From positions 1 through 64,000 of the forward strand of contig NZ_CP102826.1 of the NCBI RefSeq assembly GCF_025643595.1: a stretch of 64,000 nt of DNA, written 5' to 3'. A model generated the notes under the pieces. That model had not been told where the DNA came from. It did not search any database and saw nothing but the letters and a program-made list of their open reading frames with translations. Shown here piece after piece: positions 48,996 to 57,269 of the stretch; within the stretch, counting starts at the first letter, position 1; each line of letters begins with the position of its first letter. Position numbers and translations under genes: made by a program. This DNA comes from Saccharopolyspora rosea. GTDB lineage: Bacteria; Actinomycetota; Actinomycetes; Mycobacteriales; Pseudonocardiaceae.

Positions 48996-49523
48996 TCAGT
49001 CCTTCGGCTTGCCCAGGCGCAGCGCCAGGAACAGGCCGAGGGCGACCACGACGACCGCACCCGCGATCCACGGCCAGACCGGCATGCCGCCGGAGTCGGA
49101 CGGCTGGCCCGTCTGCGGCTGCTCCGGGTTCTGCGGCGCCGGGGCGGGCGTGCCGCCGCCCGGCTTGGTCAGCGTGAACGTGACCTTGCCGGACACCGGG
49201 TGTCCGTCGTTGGACAGGATGCGGTAGCCGACCGCGTAGGTCCCGGCCGGACCGAGCTGCCGGACCGGAGCGGTCACGACGTTGCCGTCCACCCGCACCT
49301 GGCCGTCGGTCCAGTAGGTGCCGTCCGGGCCGACCACGGTGACCGTGTCGTATCCCTCGCGGACCGGCTGGTCGAAGGTCAGGCGCACCTGGGCCGGGCC
49401 GGTGTCGAGCTTGGCGCCGTCCGCCGGGTCGCTGGACACCAGGACGTTGTGCGCCAGCGCGGTGCCCGCCCCGCCGATCAGCAGCGCCGCCGCCGTCGCG
49501 ACGACCGCCAGCACCCGCCTCAT
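48996..49523 (-). CDS. CopC-domain copper-binding protein
   Basis: 175 residues. The signal peptide ends at ALAHN, so the mature protein would start with the copper-ligand His. The CopC fold includes SSDPADGAKLDTGPAQVRLTF and GYRILSNDGHPVSGKVTFT. A Pro/Gln linker and a C-terminal membrane helix (about 150-170) follow. It is located outside the membrane, presumably passing copper to an importer or cuproenzymes. It overlaps the YcnI gene by 4 bases. Confidence 0.9.
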   Translation of the reverse strand: MRRVLAVVATAAALLIGGAGTALAHNVLVSSDPADGAKLDTGPAQVRLTFDQPVREGYDTVTVVGPDGTYWTDGQVRVDGNVVTAPVRQLGPAGTYAVGYRILSNDGHPVSGKVTFTLTKPGGGTPAPAPQNPEQPQTGQPSDSGGMPVWPWIAGAVVVVALGLFLALRLGKPKD

Positions 49524-50233
49524 GGCCGGCCCCCGCGACCGCGCAGCAGCGCACCGCCGCCGAGGCCGAGGCCGAGGGCGCCGACGACCAGGCCGGCACC
49601 GCCGAGCCAGCGGGCGGTGTCGTCGCTGGTCTGCTGCGGTGCCGCCGGGGCCGTGCCGTGCCCGGACGTGCCGTGGCCCGCCTCCTCGTCCGCGACGAGC
49701 TTGACCGTCGGGGCCGGGTGTTCCGGTTCGGGTGCGCCCGGGGGCTGCGGGTCGGCCCAGCGGACGACCTCGCCGTTGTCGTAGGTCTGCTCGGCGGGCA
49801 TCACCAGCTGGTCGGTGTCGCCGGGGATGGTGCCGAGGCTGACCTCGAACTCGTCGAACTGCTCCGGACCGATGCGGGTGCCCGGTTGCGCGGTCCAGGT
49901 GATGCTGCGGACCGCGTCGGTGACCTTGGCGCCGTCCACCTCGACCGGCTTGTCGAGCTTGACCTTGTCCACCTGCGCGGTCCAGCCGGGCATCGGCTTG
50001 GTGGACGCCGAGCTGATCGGGTGGTCCAGCGGCAGGTCCACCCTCACCTGCACGGTCCCCGCGTTCGGGCGCTCGTTCGGCACCCGGAAAGCGATCTTGG
50101 CGTAGCCGCCCTTGGCGACCTCCTTCGGCTGCGCGGTGACGTGCGCCGAGGCGGTGCCCGCGCCGATCAGCGCCAGGATTCCGCACGCCGAGGCCACCGC
50201 CGCCGAGCGGGCGGCGATTCGATTCGTCGACAT
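49520..50233 (-). CDS. ycnI: YcnI family (DUF1775) copper-associated protein
   Basis: 237 residues. The signal peptide cleaved after ASA leaves an N-terminal His (AHVTAQPKEV) as in copper-binding YcnI. The DUF1775 domain runs to about 165. A His/Gly-rich linker and a C-terminal membrane helix (about 208-230) end it. It is coupled to the CopC gene, the usual pairing. Confidence 0.92.
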   Translation of the reverse strand: MSTNRIAARSAAVASACGILALIGAGTASAHVTAQPKEVAKGGYAKIAFRVPNERPNAGTVQVRVDLPLDHPISSASTKPMPGWTAQVDKVKLDKPVEVDGAKVTDAVRSITWTAQPGTRIGPEQFDEFEVSLGTIPGDTDQLVMPAEQTYDNGEVVRWADPQPPGAPEPEHPAPTVKLVADEEAGHGTSGHGTAPAAPQQTSDDTARWLGGAGLVVGALGLGLGGGALLRGRGGRP

Positions 50234-50255
50234 TTTTACTTGAAATCTCCCGAAC

Positions 50256-50888
50256 TCAGGCTATTCTTCGCGCGCGTACGCGAAGAAATGACGAAATGGC
50301 AACGATTCGGTGGTCGATTCCACTTGATCGTCGCCCGGGGTGGGGAGATTCCGGCGGTCCGCGCGGGGTGTGAATGCGCCGGTGGATCAGTTGCGCGAGA
50401 ACACGAACCGTGTCGGCGGGAATGCAGACCGTGCGCGGCTCGGTGACGTTGCGTAGCGGACGCGGTCTGCGCGGAAGGATGCGTCCGAGCACGCGAGCGA
50501 CCACGAAGAGTGCATCCTCCGCGCGGGCCATCAGCAGCCCGGTCAGCAGTACGGCGGCGACGTGCCCGAGGGTCATGGCCGTCGGCGAGAAGGGCATTCC
50601 GCAGCTCATGCCGGCTTCATGCGAGCCCGCTACCTGCAAAAACAAGTGAAGTGCGAGCTGGCTAACGCCCAAAGCACCTAAAATGCCCCACGACCCGCGC
50701 TTGCGATCGGCGAGGGCCACGCCGGCACCGGCGAGCAGGGCGGTGGCCACAGCGGTCGTCCCCGCTTCGGGTAACGACCCACCGGCCGCCGCGTGTGCTG
50801 CTACGGACAGTGACGCCGACGTGGTGGCCAGACCGACACCTCGCAGGACACGGAACGTGCCCCGCGCAGGTGATGTCCGGACCGCCAC
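50256..50888 (-). CDS. Membrane protein of the copper operon
   Basis: 210 residues with about four hydrophobic helices between residues 15 and 135, including LLAGAGVALAD, and HEAGMSCGMPF, a Met/His/Cys segment that could bind copper. The last 60 residues are basic and low complexity. It lies 22 bases upstream of ycnI on the same strand, so it is probably the first gene of a three-gene operon. Confidence 0.7.
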   Translation of the reverse strand: MAVRTSPARGTFRVLRGVGLATTSASLSVAAHAAAGGSLPEAGTTAVATALLAGAGVALADRKRGSWGILGALGVSQLALHLFLQVAGSHEAGMSCGMPFSPTAMTLGHVAAVLLTGLLMARAEDALFVVARVLGRILPRRPRPLRNVTEPRTVCIPADTVRVLAQLIHRRIHTPRGPPESPHPGRRSSGIDHRIVAISSFLRVRARRIA

Positions 50889-51092
50889 GAAGGCCAGTCT
50901 AGGTGTCGGCTAGGTCACGCCTACCGCAGGTAACACTTGCCTTGTTAACCCATTCGGGTCACGGTTTATGGGTTGCCGACGATCCGGGGCGGGCCCCGTG
51001 CGCCGACAACGCACCAAGGCGGAACTGGGTTCGGATCGTCGTGCCGACGACGGAGAGGAGGGGGCGTCGCCGACAAGTCGACGCCGGAACCT

Positions 51093-52808
51093 GTGGCGAC
51101 CGAAACGAACAGAGATGGGCATGTCATAACGAGCGGCCATTCCAGCGACCATTCCGCAAAGCAGGAGTTCATCGACCGCCCGCGAACGGACTGGGTCGTT
51201 TTCGGAATCACCGCGGGCATCATGTTCGCGCTGGTCCTCTGGGGCGGCCTCGGGACCGACTCGCTGAGCAGCACCGCCGGGGCCGCCCTGGACTGGTTGA
51301 TCACCAACACCGGCTGGGGCTTCGTGCTCGCCGCCACCGGCTTCGTGTTCTTCGCGCTCTTCCTGGCGTTCAGCCGGTACGGGCGGATCCCGCTCGGCCA
51401 GGACGACGAGGAGCCCGAGTTCCGCACCGTCTCGTGGATCGCGATGATGTTCAGCGCCGGGATGGGCATCGGGCTGATGTTCTACGGCGTCAGCGAGCCG
51501 CTGAACCACTTCGTCCAGCCGCCGCCGGGGACCGTGCCGTCCGGCACCGAGGACGCCGTCCCCACGGCGATGGCGACCTCGCTGTTCCACTGGACGCTGC
51601 ACCCCTGGGCGATCTACGCCGTCGTCGGCCTGGCCATCGCCTACGGCAGCTTCCGCCGCGGTCGCAAGCAGCTGATCAGCAGCGTGTTCCGGCCGCTGAT
51701 CGGCAAGGGCAACGCCGAGGGGCCGATCGGCAAGCTGATCGACATCCTCGCGCTGTTCGCGACGCTGTTCGGCTCGGCCGCCTCGCTGGGCCTGGGCACC
51801 CTGCAGATCCGCAGCGGCATGCAGTCCGCGGGCTGGATCGGGGACACCGGCACCGGCCTGCTGGTCGCGATCATCGCCGTGCTGACGGTGTGCTTCATCG
51901 CCTCCGCGGTCTCCGGCGTCGCCAAGGGCATCCAGTGGCTGTCCAACATCAACATGGTGCTGGCCGCGCTGCTCGCGGTGTTCGTGTTCGTGGTCGGCCC
52001 GACCGTGTTCATCCTCAACCTGCTGCCGACCTCGCTGGGCGCCTACATCAGCGACTTCGGCGCCATGGCCTCCCGCGCCGGGGCCACCGGCGGCAAGCAG
52101 ATGCACGACTGGCTGTCCACCTGGACGATCTTCTACTGGGCCTGGTGGATCTCCTGGACGCCGTTCGTCGGCATGTTCATCGCCCGCATCAGCCGCGGCC
52201 GCACGATCCGCCAGTTCATCGGCGGCGTCCTGCTGGTGCCGTCCGCGGTCAGCCTGGTGTGGTTCGCGATCTTCGGAGGAGCGGCCATCGACAGCCAGAA
52301 GAGCGCGGACGTCTTCGGCACCGGGGCCGCCGAGGCGCAGACCTTCTCGGTGCTGGAGCACCTGCCGATGCCGATCGTCACCTCGGTGCTGGTGATGGTC
52401 CTGGTGGCGATCTTCTTCGTCTCCGGGGCCGACGCCGCCTCCGTGGTGATGGGCACGCTGTCGCAGCGCGGCTCCATCGAACCGAGCAAGTGGGTGGTCG
52501 TCTTCTGGGGTGCGGCCACCGGAGCCGTCGCCGCGATCATGCTGATCATCGGCGGCGGCGGGGACGAAGCACTGGAAGGGATCCAGAACCTGACGTTCAT
52601 CGGCGCCCTGCCGTTCGCCATCGTGATGGTGTTCATGTGCGTGGCGCTGATGAAGGACCTGCGCTCCGACCCGATCATGCTGCGGGAGTCCAAGGGCGCG
52701 GAGGTCCTCGAACAGGCGGTCATCGTCGGCGAGGAGGAGCACGACGGCGAGTTCCAGCTCGTCACCTCCCCGGCGGAGAACGCCGAACCCAACGCCGGAG
52801 GAAATTGA
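51093..52808 (+). CDS. betT: BCCT family betaine/choline/carnitine transporter
   Basis: About 571 residues with 12 membrane helices. Family signatures include AMMFSAGMGIGLMFYGVSEPL and the Trp-rich FYWAWWISWTPFVGMFIARISRG. It imports osmoprotectants by sodium or proton symport. Start choice is uncertain: GTG 51093 is the only standard in-frame start near the expected N-terminus. A stronger ribosome site (GGAGAGGAGGGGG, to 51064) faces an in-frame GTC at 51066. The permease gene follows without a gap (TGAGTG). Confidence 0.9.
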   Translation: MATETNRDGHVITSGHSSDHSAKQEFIDRPRTDWVVFGITAGIMFALVLWGGLGTDSLSSTAGAALDWLITNTGWGFVLAATGFVFFALFLAFSRYGRIPLGQDDEEPEFRTVSWIAMMFSAGMGIGLMFYGVSEPLNHFVQPPPGTVPSGTEDAVPTAMATSLFHWTLHPWAIYAVVGLAIAYGSFRRGRKQLISSVFRPLIGKGNAEGPIGKLIDILALFATLFGSAASLGLGTLQIRSGMQSAGWIGDTGTGLLVAIIAVLTVCFIASAVSGVAKGIQWLSNINMVLAALLAVFVFVVGPTVFILNLLPTSLGAYISDFGAMASRAGATGGKQMHDWLSTWTIFYWAWWISWTPFVGMFIARISRGRTIRQFIGGVLLVPSAVSLVWFAIFGGAAIDSQKSADVFGTGAAEAQTFSVLEHLPMPIVTSVLVMVLVAIFFVSGADAASVVMGTLSQRGSIEPSKWVVVFWGAATGAVAAIMLIIGGGGDEALEGIQNLTFIGALPFAIVMVFMCVALMKDLRSDPIMLRESKGAEVLEQAVIVGEEEHDGEFQLVTSPAENAEPNAGGN

Positions 52809-53456
52809 GTGAACTTCCTGGATTACGTCACATCCAGGTGGCAACAACTGCTGGTGGACGCCTACCAGCACGCCAGCATGGTGGTGCAGTGCATCGTGCT
52901 GGCGACGATCGTCGGCGTCCTGGTCGGGGTTGCGGTGTACCGCAGCCCCGCCGGGGCGGCGATCGCCACCGCACTGTCCAGCGCGATCCTCACGATCCCG
53001 TCGTTCGCCCTGTTCGGCCTGCTCATCCCCGTGCTGGGGCTGGGCGTGGCGCCGTCGGTGGTGACGCTGGTGCTCTACGCACTGCTGCCGATCGTGCGGA
53101 ACACCATCGTCGGGCTGTCTACAGTCGACCAGCCGGTGCTGGACGCCGCGCGCGGCATCGGCATGAGCCGGTTCGGCGTGCTGACCAGGGTCGAACTGCG
53201 ACTGGCCTGGCCCGCGATCCTCGCGGGCATGCGGGTGAGCGCGCAGATGCTGATGGGCATCGCGGCCATCGCCGCATACGCGAAGGGGCCCGGTCTGGGC
53301 AACCTGATCTTCACCGGCCTGACCCAGCTCGGTGGGGCGAACGCGCTGAACATGGCGGTCGCCGGCACCGCGGGCGTGATCATCCTCGCCCTGCTGCTGG
53401 ACGCCGTGTTCGTGCTGATCGGGCGGTTGACGACATCGAGGGGTATCCGTGGCTGA
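52809..53456 (+). CDS. OpuC-type ABC transporter permease 1
   Basis: 215 residues with about five membrane helices and the BPD-transport signature VRNTIVGLSTVDQPVLDAARGIGMS. It forms the membrane channel of an osmoprotectant (glycine betaine/choline/carnitine) importer with the second permease. GTG at 52809 follows the BCCT stop directly. The stop overlaps the ATPase start. Confidence 0.92.
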   Translation: MNFLDYVTSRWQQLLVDAYQHASMVVQCIVLATIVGVLVGVAVYRSPAGAAIATALSSAILTIPSFALFGLLIPVLGLGVAPSVVTLVLYALLPIVRNTIVGLSTVDQPVLDAARGIGMSRFGVLTRVELRLAWPAILAGMRVSAQMLMGIAAIAAYAKGPGLGNLIFTGLTQLGGANALNMAVAGTAGVIILALLLDAVFVLIGRLTTSRGIRG

Positions 53457-54636
53457 CAACAACACCAACGGCGCCGGGCCGACCGGCGGGCACGGCGTCG
53501 AGATCCACCTGGACGAGGTCTCCAAGCGCTATCCGGGCCAGAAGCTGGCCGCGGTCGAGTCGGTGACCATGACCATCCCCGCCGGGGAGACCGTGGTGCT
53601 GGTCGGGCCGTCCGGCAGCGGCAAGACCACGACCATGCGGATGATCAACCGCCTGATCGAGCCGACCGCCGGCAAGATCACCATCGGTGGGCAGGACGTG
53701 CTCGGCCTCGACCCGGACAAGCTGCGCCGCGAGATCGGCTACGCGATCCAGCAGACCGGCCTGTTCCCGCACATGACCGTCGGCGAGAACGTCGGCATGG
53801 TTCCCCAGCTGGTCGGTTGGAACAAGAAGCGGATCAACGAGCGCGTCGACGAGATGCTCGACCTGGTCGGGCTCGACCCCGCCGAGTACCGCGGCCGCTT
53901 CCCGCGGCAGCTGTCCGGCGGTCAGCAGCAGCGCGTCGGCGTGGCCCGGGCGCTGGCCGCCAACCCGCCGGTGCTGCTGATGGACGAGCCGTTCGGCGCG
54001 GTGGACCCGATCACCCGCGGTGTGCTGCAGGACGAGCTGATGCGCCTGCAGGCAGACCTGGGCAAAACGATCGTGTTCGTCACCCACGACTTCGACGAGG
54101 CGGTCAAGCTCGGCGACCGCATCGCGGTCCTCGGCGAGCGGTCGAAGATCCTGCAGTACGACACGCCCGAGGCGATCCTGGCCAACCCGGCCGACGACAT
54201 GGTCGCCGGATTCGTCGGCGCCGGCGCCGCGCTCAAGCAGCTCACGCTGCGCCGCGTGCGGGAGATCGAACTCGGCCAGGTGCCGACGGCCACGGTCGAC
54301 GAGGCGCCGTCGGCGCTGCGCGAACGGTTGGGTACCCGCCGGGGCGCGATCGGCCTGGTGCTCGACCGCCGCAACCGCCCGCTGCGCTGGGCCACCGCCC
54401 GCGAAGCCGGTGCGGTCTCCGGGCTGGAGCGGGCCGGGCGCCCGGTGGAGGACAGCGTCTCGCCCGCCTCGACCCTGCAGGACGCGCTGGAGGCGATCCT
54501 CACCGACGACGACGGCGTCGCCGTGGTCACCGGATCGCGCGGCGAGTACGTCGGCGTGGTCGACATCGACACCGTGATGAACACCATCAAGGCGCTGCGC
54601 GAGGAGCACGGCGCCGACGAGGAGACCGAGTCATGA
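53449..54636 (+). CDS. OpuC-type ABC transporter ATPase with CBS region
   Basis: 395 residues. Walker A GPSGSGKTT, signature LSGGQQQRVGVARALA and Walker B LLMDEPFGAVDP are intact. The C-terminal part (about 275-390) is CBS-like (AIGLVLDRRNRPLRWA, DGVAVVTGSRGEYVGVVDIDTVM), as in osmosensing OpuA/OpuC ATPases where it reads ionic strength. It overlaps both neighbouring genes. Confidence 0.94.
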   Translation: MADNNTNGAGPTGGHGVEIHLDEVSKRYPGQKLAAVESVTMTIPAGETVVLVGPSGSGKTTTMRMINRLIEPTAGKITIGGQDVLGLDPDKLRREIGYAIQQTGLFPHMTVGENVGMVPQLVGWNKKRINERVDEMLDLVGLDPAEYRGRFPRQLSGGQQQRVGVARALAANPPVLLMDEPFGAVDPITRGVLQDELMRLQADLGKTIVFVTHDFDEAVKLGDRIAVLGERSKILQYDTPEAILANPADDMVAGFVGAGAALKQLTLRRVREIELGQVPTATVDEAPSALRERLGTRRGAIGLVLDRRNRPLRWATAREAGAVSGLERAGRPVEDSVSPASTLQDALEAILTDDDGVAVVTGSRGEYVGVVDIDTVMNTIKALREEHGADEETES

Positions 54637-55400
54637 GCAGTCAGTTCGCCGCCGACTCCGGCTCCCGCCGGGCGGAGCGCATGCGGCTGCTGGCCCAGCC
54701 GGTCGCCGTGGTCGTGCTCGTCGTCGCGGTGCTGGGGTGGGCGTTCGGCCAGGACCTCAGCGAGGTCACCCGGCGCAGCCTGAACGTCCCGAAGATCGTG
54801 GAGCTGAGCTGGCAGCACTTCCTGATCAGCCTCGCGGTGGCGTGCATCGTGGTGCTGGTCGCCGTGCCGCTGGGCGTGCTGCTCAGCCGCCCGTGGGCGC
54901 GCCGGGCCGCGCCGCTGGTGATCGGACTGGCCAACATCGGCCAGGCCGCCCCGTCGGTGGGCCTGCTGGTGCTGTTCTTCCTGGTCACCAACGGCACCAC
55001 CGGCTTCTGGATCGCGGTGCTGCCGATGGCCCTGTACGCGCTGCTGCCGGTGCTGCGCAACACCATCGTCGGGTTGCAGCAGGTGGACCCGTCGCTGATC
55101 GACGCCGGTCGCGGCATCGGCATGTCCGGCGCCAAGGTGCTGCTGCGCATCGAGCTGCCGCTGTCGATCCCGTTCATCCTGGCCGGTCTGCGGACCGCGC
55201 TGGTGCTCGCGGTGGGCACCGCGACGCTGGCGCTGTTCGTCGGCGCGGGCGGGCTCGGCGAGCTGATCGACACCGGCTACAAGCTGAACAACTGGACGGT
55301 CCTGAGCGTCGGTGCCGTGCTCGCGATGGCGCTGGCCCTGCTGGTCGACTGGCTGGGCGCGCTCGCCGAGACCTACCTGTCCCCGAGGGGGTTGCGATGA
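54633..55400 (+). CDS. OpuC-type ABC transporter permease 2
   Basis: 255 residues with an extra N-terminal helix and the permease signature LRNTIVGLQQVDPSLIDAGRGIGMSG. The ATG overlaps the ATPase stop (ATGA). It is the partner of permease 1. Confidence 0.93.
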   Translation: MSSQFAADSGSRRAERMRLLAQPVAVVVLVVAVLGWAFGQDLSEVTRRSLNVPKIVELSWQHFLISLAVACIVVLVAVPLGVLLSRPWARRAAPLVIGLANIGQAAPSVGLLVLFFLVTNGTTGFWIAVLPMALYALLPVLRNTIVGLQQVDPSLIDAGRGIGMSGAKVLLRIELPLSIPFILAGLRTALVLAVGTATLALFVGAGGLGELIDTGYKLNNWTVLSVGAVLAMALALLVDWLGALAETYLSPRGLR

Positions 55401-56395
55401 CTGCGCGCACCACCCGACGCGCCCTCGGACTGGTGTCCACGGTGCTGGTCGGCGTGCTGACCGCCGGATGCGGGCTGAGCTCCGGGTCGGCGGTCCCGCT
55501 GCCGGTGGCACCGGGGTCGATCAAACCGGTCCCGGAGTTGGAGGGCGCGACGTTCACCGTCGGCTCCAAGGACTTCACCGAGCAGATCATCCTCGGCTAC
55601 CTGGCCGAGTTCGCGCTGTCCGCGGCGGGCGCCGACGTGCGGGACCTGAGCAACATCACCGGTTCCTCCAGCGCCCGCAACGCGCTCCAGAGCGGCCAGA
55701 CCGACGTGATGATGGAGTACACCGGGTCGTCCTGGATCAGCTACAACGGCAACTCCACGCCGATCCCCGACGCGCACCAGCAGTACGAGGCGGTCCGCAA
55801 GCAGGACCTGGAGCGCAACGGCATCGCCTGGACCGGCGTGTCCTACGGCTCGGACAACACCTACGCGTTCGCGCTCAACCAGGACGCGGCGCGCAGGCTG
55901 GGCATCACGAAGCTCTCGGACATCCCGAAGGTCATCGCCGAACACCCGGACCAGGCCACGTTCTGCGTGGAGACCGAGTTCGCCACCCGCAACGACGGTC
56001 TGCCCGGGGTGGAGAAGACCTACGGGTTCCAGCCGGACCCGTCCAAGGTCAAGACCCTGTCGACGGGCAGCATCTACCAGGCGACCGCCAACGGCACCTG
56101 CACCTTCGGCGAGGTGTTCACCACCGACGGCCGCATCGAGTCGCTGCACCTGAAGGTGCTCGACGACGACCGGAAGTTCTTCCCGCGCTACAACATCGGC
56201 GCGACCACCCGGGACGAACTGCTCAAGCGGTACCCGCAGCTGGCCCAGGTGTTCCAACCGGTGCTGGACCGGCTGAACAACCAGGAGCTGATGAAGCTCA
56301 ACGCCCAGGTCGACGTCTACGGCCGCGACCCGGCCGACGTCGCCCGCGACTGGATGGCCCAGCAGGGCTTCGTCACCATCCCGGGCAAGCACTGA
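55397..56395 (+). CDS. Osmoprotectant-binding lipoprotein (OpuC substrate-binding)
   Basis: 332 residues. The lipoprotein signal ends at LTAGC with acylated Cys25. The OpuAC/ProX-like domain begins FTVGSKDFTEQIILGYL and includes DVMMEYTGSSWISY and a C-terminal LNAQVDVYGRDPADVA. It delivers betaine-like compounds to the permeases. ATGA overlap with permease 2; a terminator follows at 56408. Confidence 0.95.
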   Translation: MTARTTRRALGLVSTVLVGVLTAGCGLSSGSAVPLPVAPGSIKPVPELEGATFTVGSKDFTEQIILGYLAEFALSAAGADVRDLSNITGSSSARNALQSGQTDVMMEYTGSSWISYNGNSTPIPDAHQQYEAVRKQDLERNGIAWTGVSYGSDNTYAFALNQDAARRLGITKLSDIPKVIAEHPDQATFCVETEFATRNDGLPGVEKTYGFQPDPSKVKTLSTGSIYQATANGTCTFGEVFTTDGRIESLHLKVLDDDRKFFPRYNIGATTRDELLKRYPQLAQVFQPVLDRLNNQELMKLNAQVDVYGRDPADVARDWMAQQGFVTIPGKH

Positions 56396-56407
56396 CCCGG
56401 ACCTGGT

Positions 56408-56441
56408 GAACGGCCCGCTCACCCCGGCGAGCGGGCCGTTC
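56408..56441 (+). terminator. Terminator of the osmoprotectant operon
   Basis: GAACGGCCCGCTC pairs perfectly with GAGCGGGCCGTTC around an 8-base loop, between convergent genes. Confidence 0.85.
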
Positions 56442-56453
56442 GCGGTCGCGGGA

Positions 56454-57044
56454 TCAGCGGGGTTCGACGCCGAAGCGGCGGAGCAGGTTCTGCTCGACGC
56501 CGCCGAGCTCGTCGTGCACCGCGCGGTGCGCCGCGCGGCGCCGGGCCGCGGGCATCCGCTCCGCGGCCCGGACCACGCTGGTGAGCTCGGCGAGCCGCGC
56601 GGCCGTGCGCTCGGCGTACTGCTCGACGGCGAGGCTCTCCTCGTCGCTGCGGCCGGCCACCCGGGTGCGCAGGTCGCGCAGCGCCTCGGCGTCGCCCGCG
56701 ATGCGGGCGTGCAACGCCGCGCCCCGGCCGGTGAAGCTGCCGACCTCGTCGACCGGGACGCCCAGCCGGCGGGCGCGGTACCGGTCGTACGCCGCTCGGG
56801 CGGCGGTCACCGCCCGCACCACGAACGGCGCCACGGCGGGCCCGACGATCTTGGCGATCCCGACGACCTTCTTCGCGTTGCCCGGCGTGAGGCGCCCGAG
56901 CTCGCCCTGGCGCTCCGCCTTCGCCCGCTTCTTCGCCTGCTTGGCCGTGCCGCGCGCGGCGGTGTCGGCCCGGCTGGTCTGCTTCGGGATCCGGACGGCG
57001 TGCGCCCGCTTGTGCACCGACCGCTTGCCCACCGACCGCGCCAT
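56454..57044 (-). CDS. Basic helical protein, DUF6474-like
   Basis: 196 residues. The N-terminal 65 residues are very basic and disordered (RSVGKRSVHKRAHAVRIPK). Helices rich in Ala/Arg follow, with a conserved-looking segment GNAKKVVGIAKIVGPAVAPF. I assign it tentatively to the actinobacterial DUF6474 family. The ATG follows GAGGAGG. Possibly nucleic-acid or envelope associated; function is unknown. Confidence 0.7.
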   Translation of the reverse strand: MARSVGKRSVHKRAHAVRIPKQTSRADTAARGTAKQAKKRAKAERQGELGRLTPGNAKKVVGIAKIVGPAVAPFVVRAVTAARAAYDRYRARRLGVPVDEVGSFTGRGAALHARIAGDAEALRDLRTRVAGRSDEESLAVEQYAERTAARLAELTSVVRAAERMPAARRRAAHRAVHDELGGVEQNLLRRFGVEPR

Positions 57045-57269
57045 CTCAGCCTCCTCGCTACCGGCTGCCGCCGACTCTAGGAGCCTGGGTGCGAACTCGC
57101 TCCACGCAGCGGAGCCGGGAGCGGAACCTCGGTGCCTGTCTTCGAACCTGCTCCCGGAACCGGATCGCGGGCGGCAGGACAGCGGCAGGTCACACGCAGT
57201 GGTCGGATGTGGCGGCCCGTCACCGGGGTGATGGGCGCGACGGTCGGAGCCACGACATACGCTGCAAGA

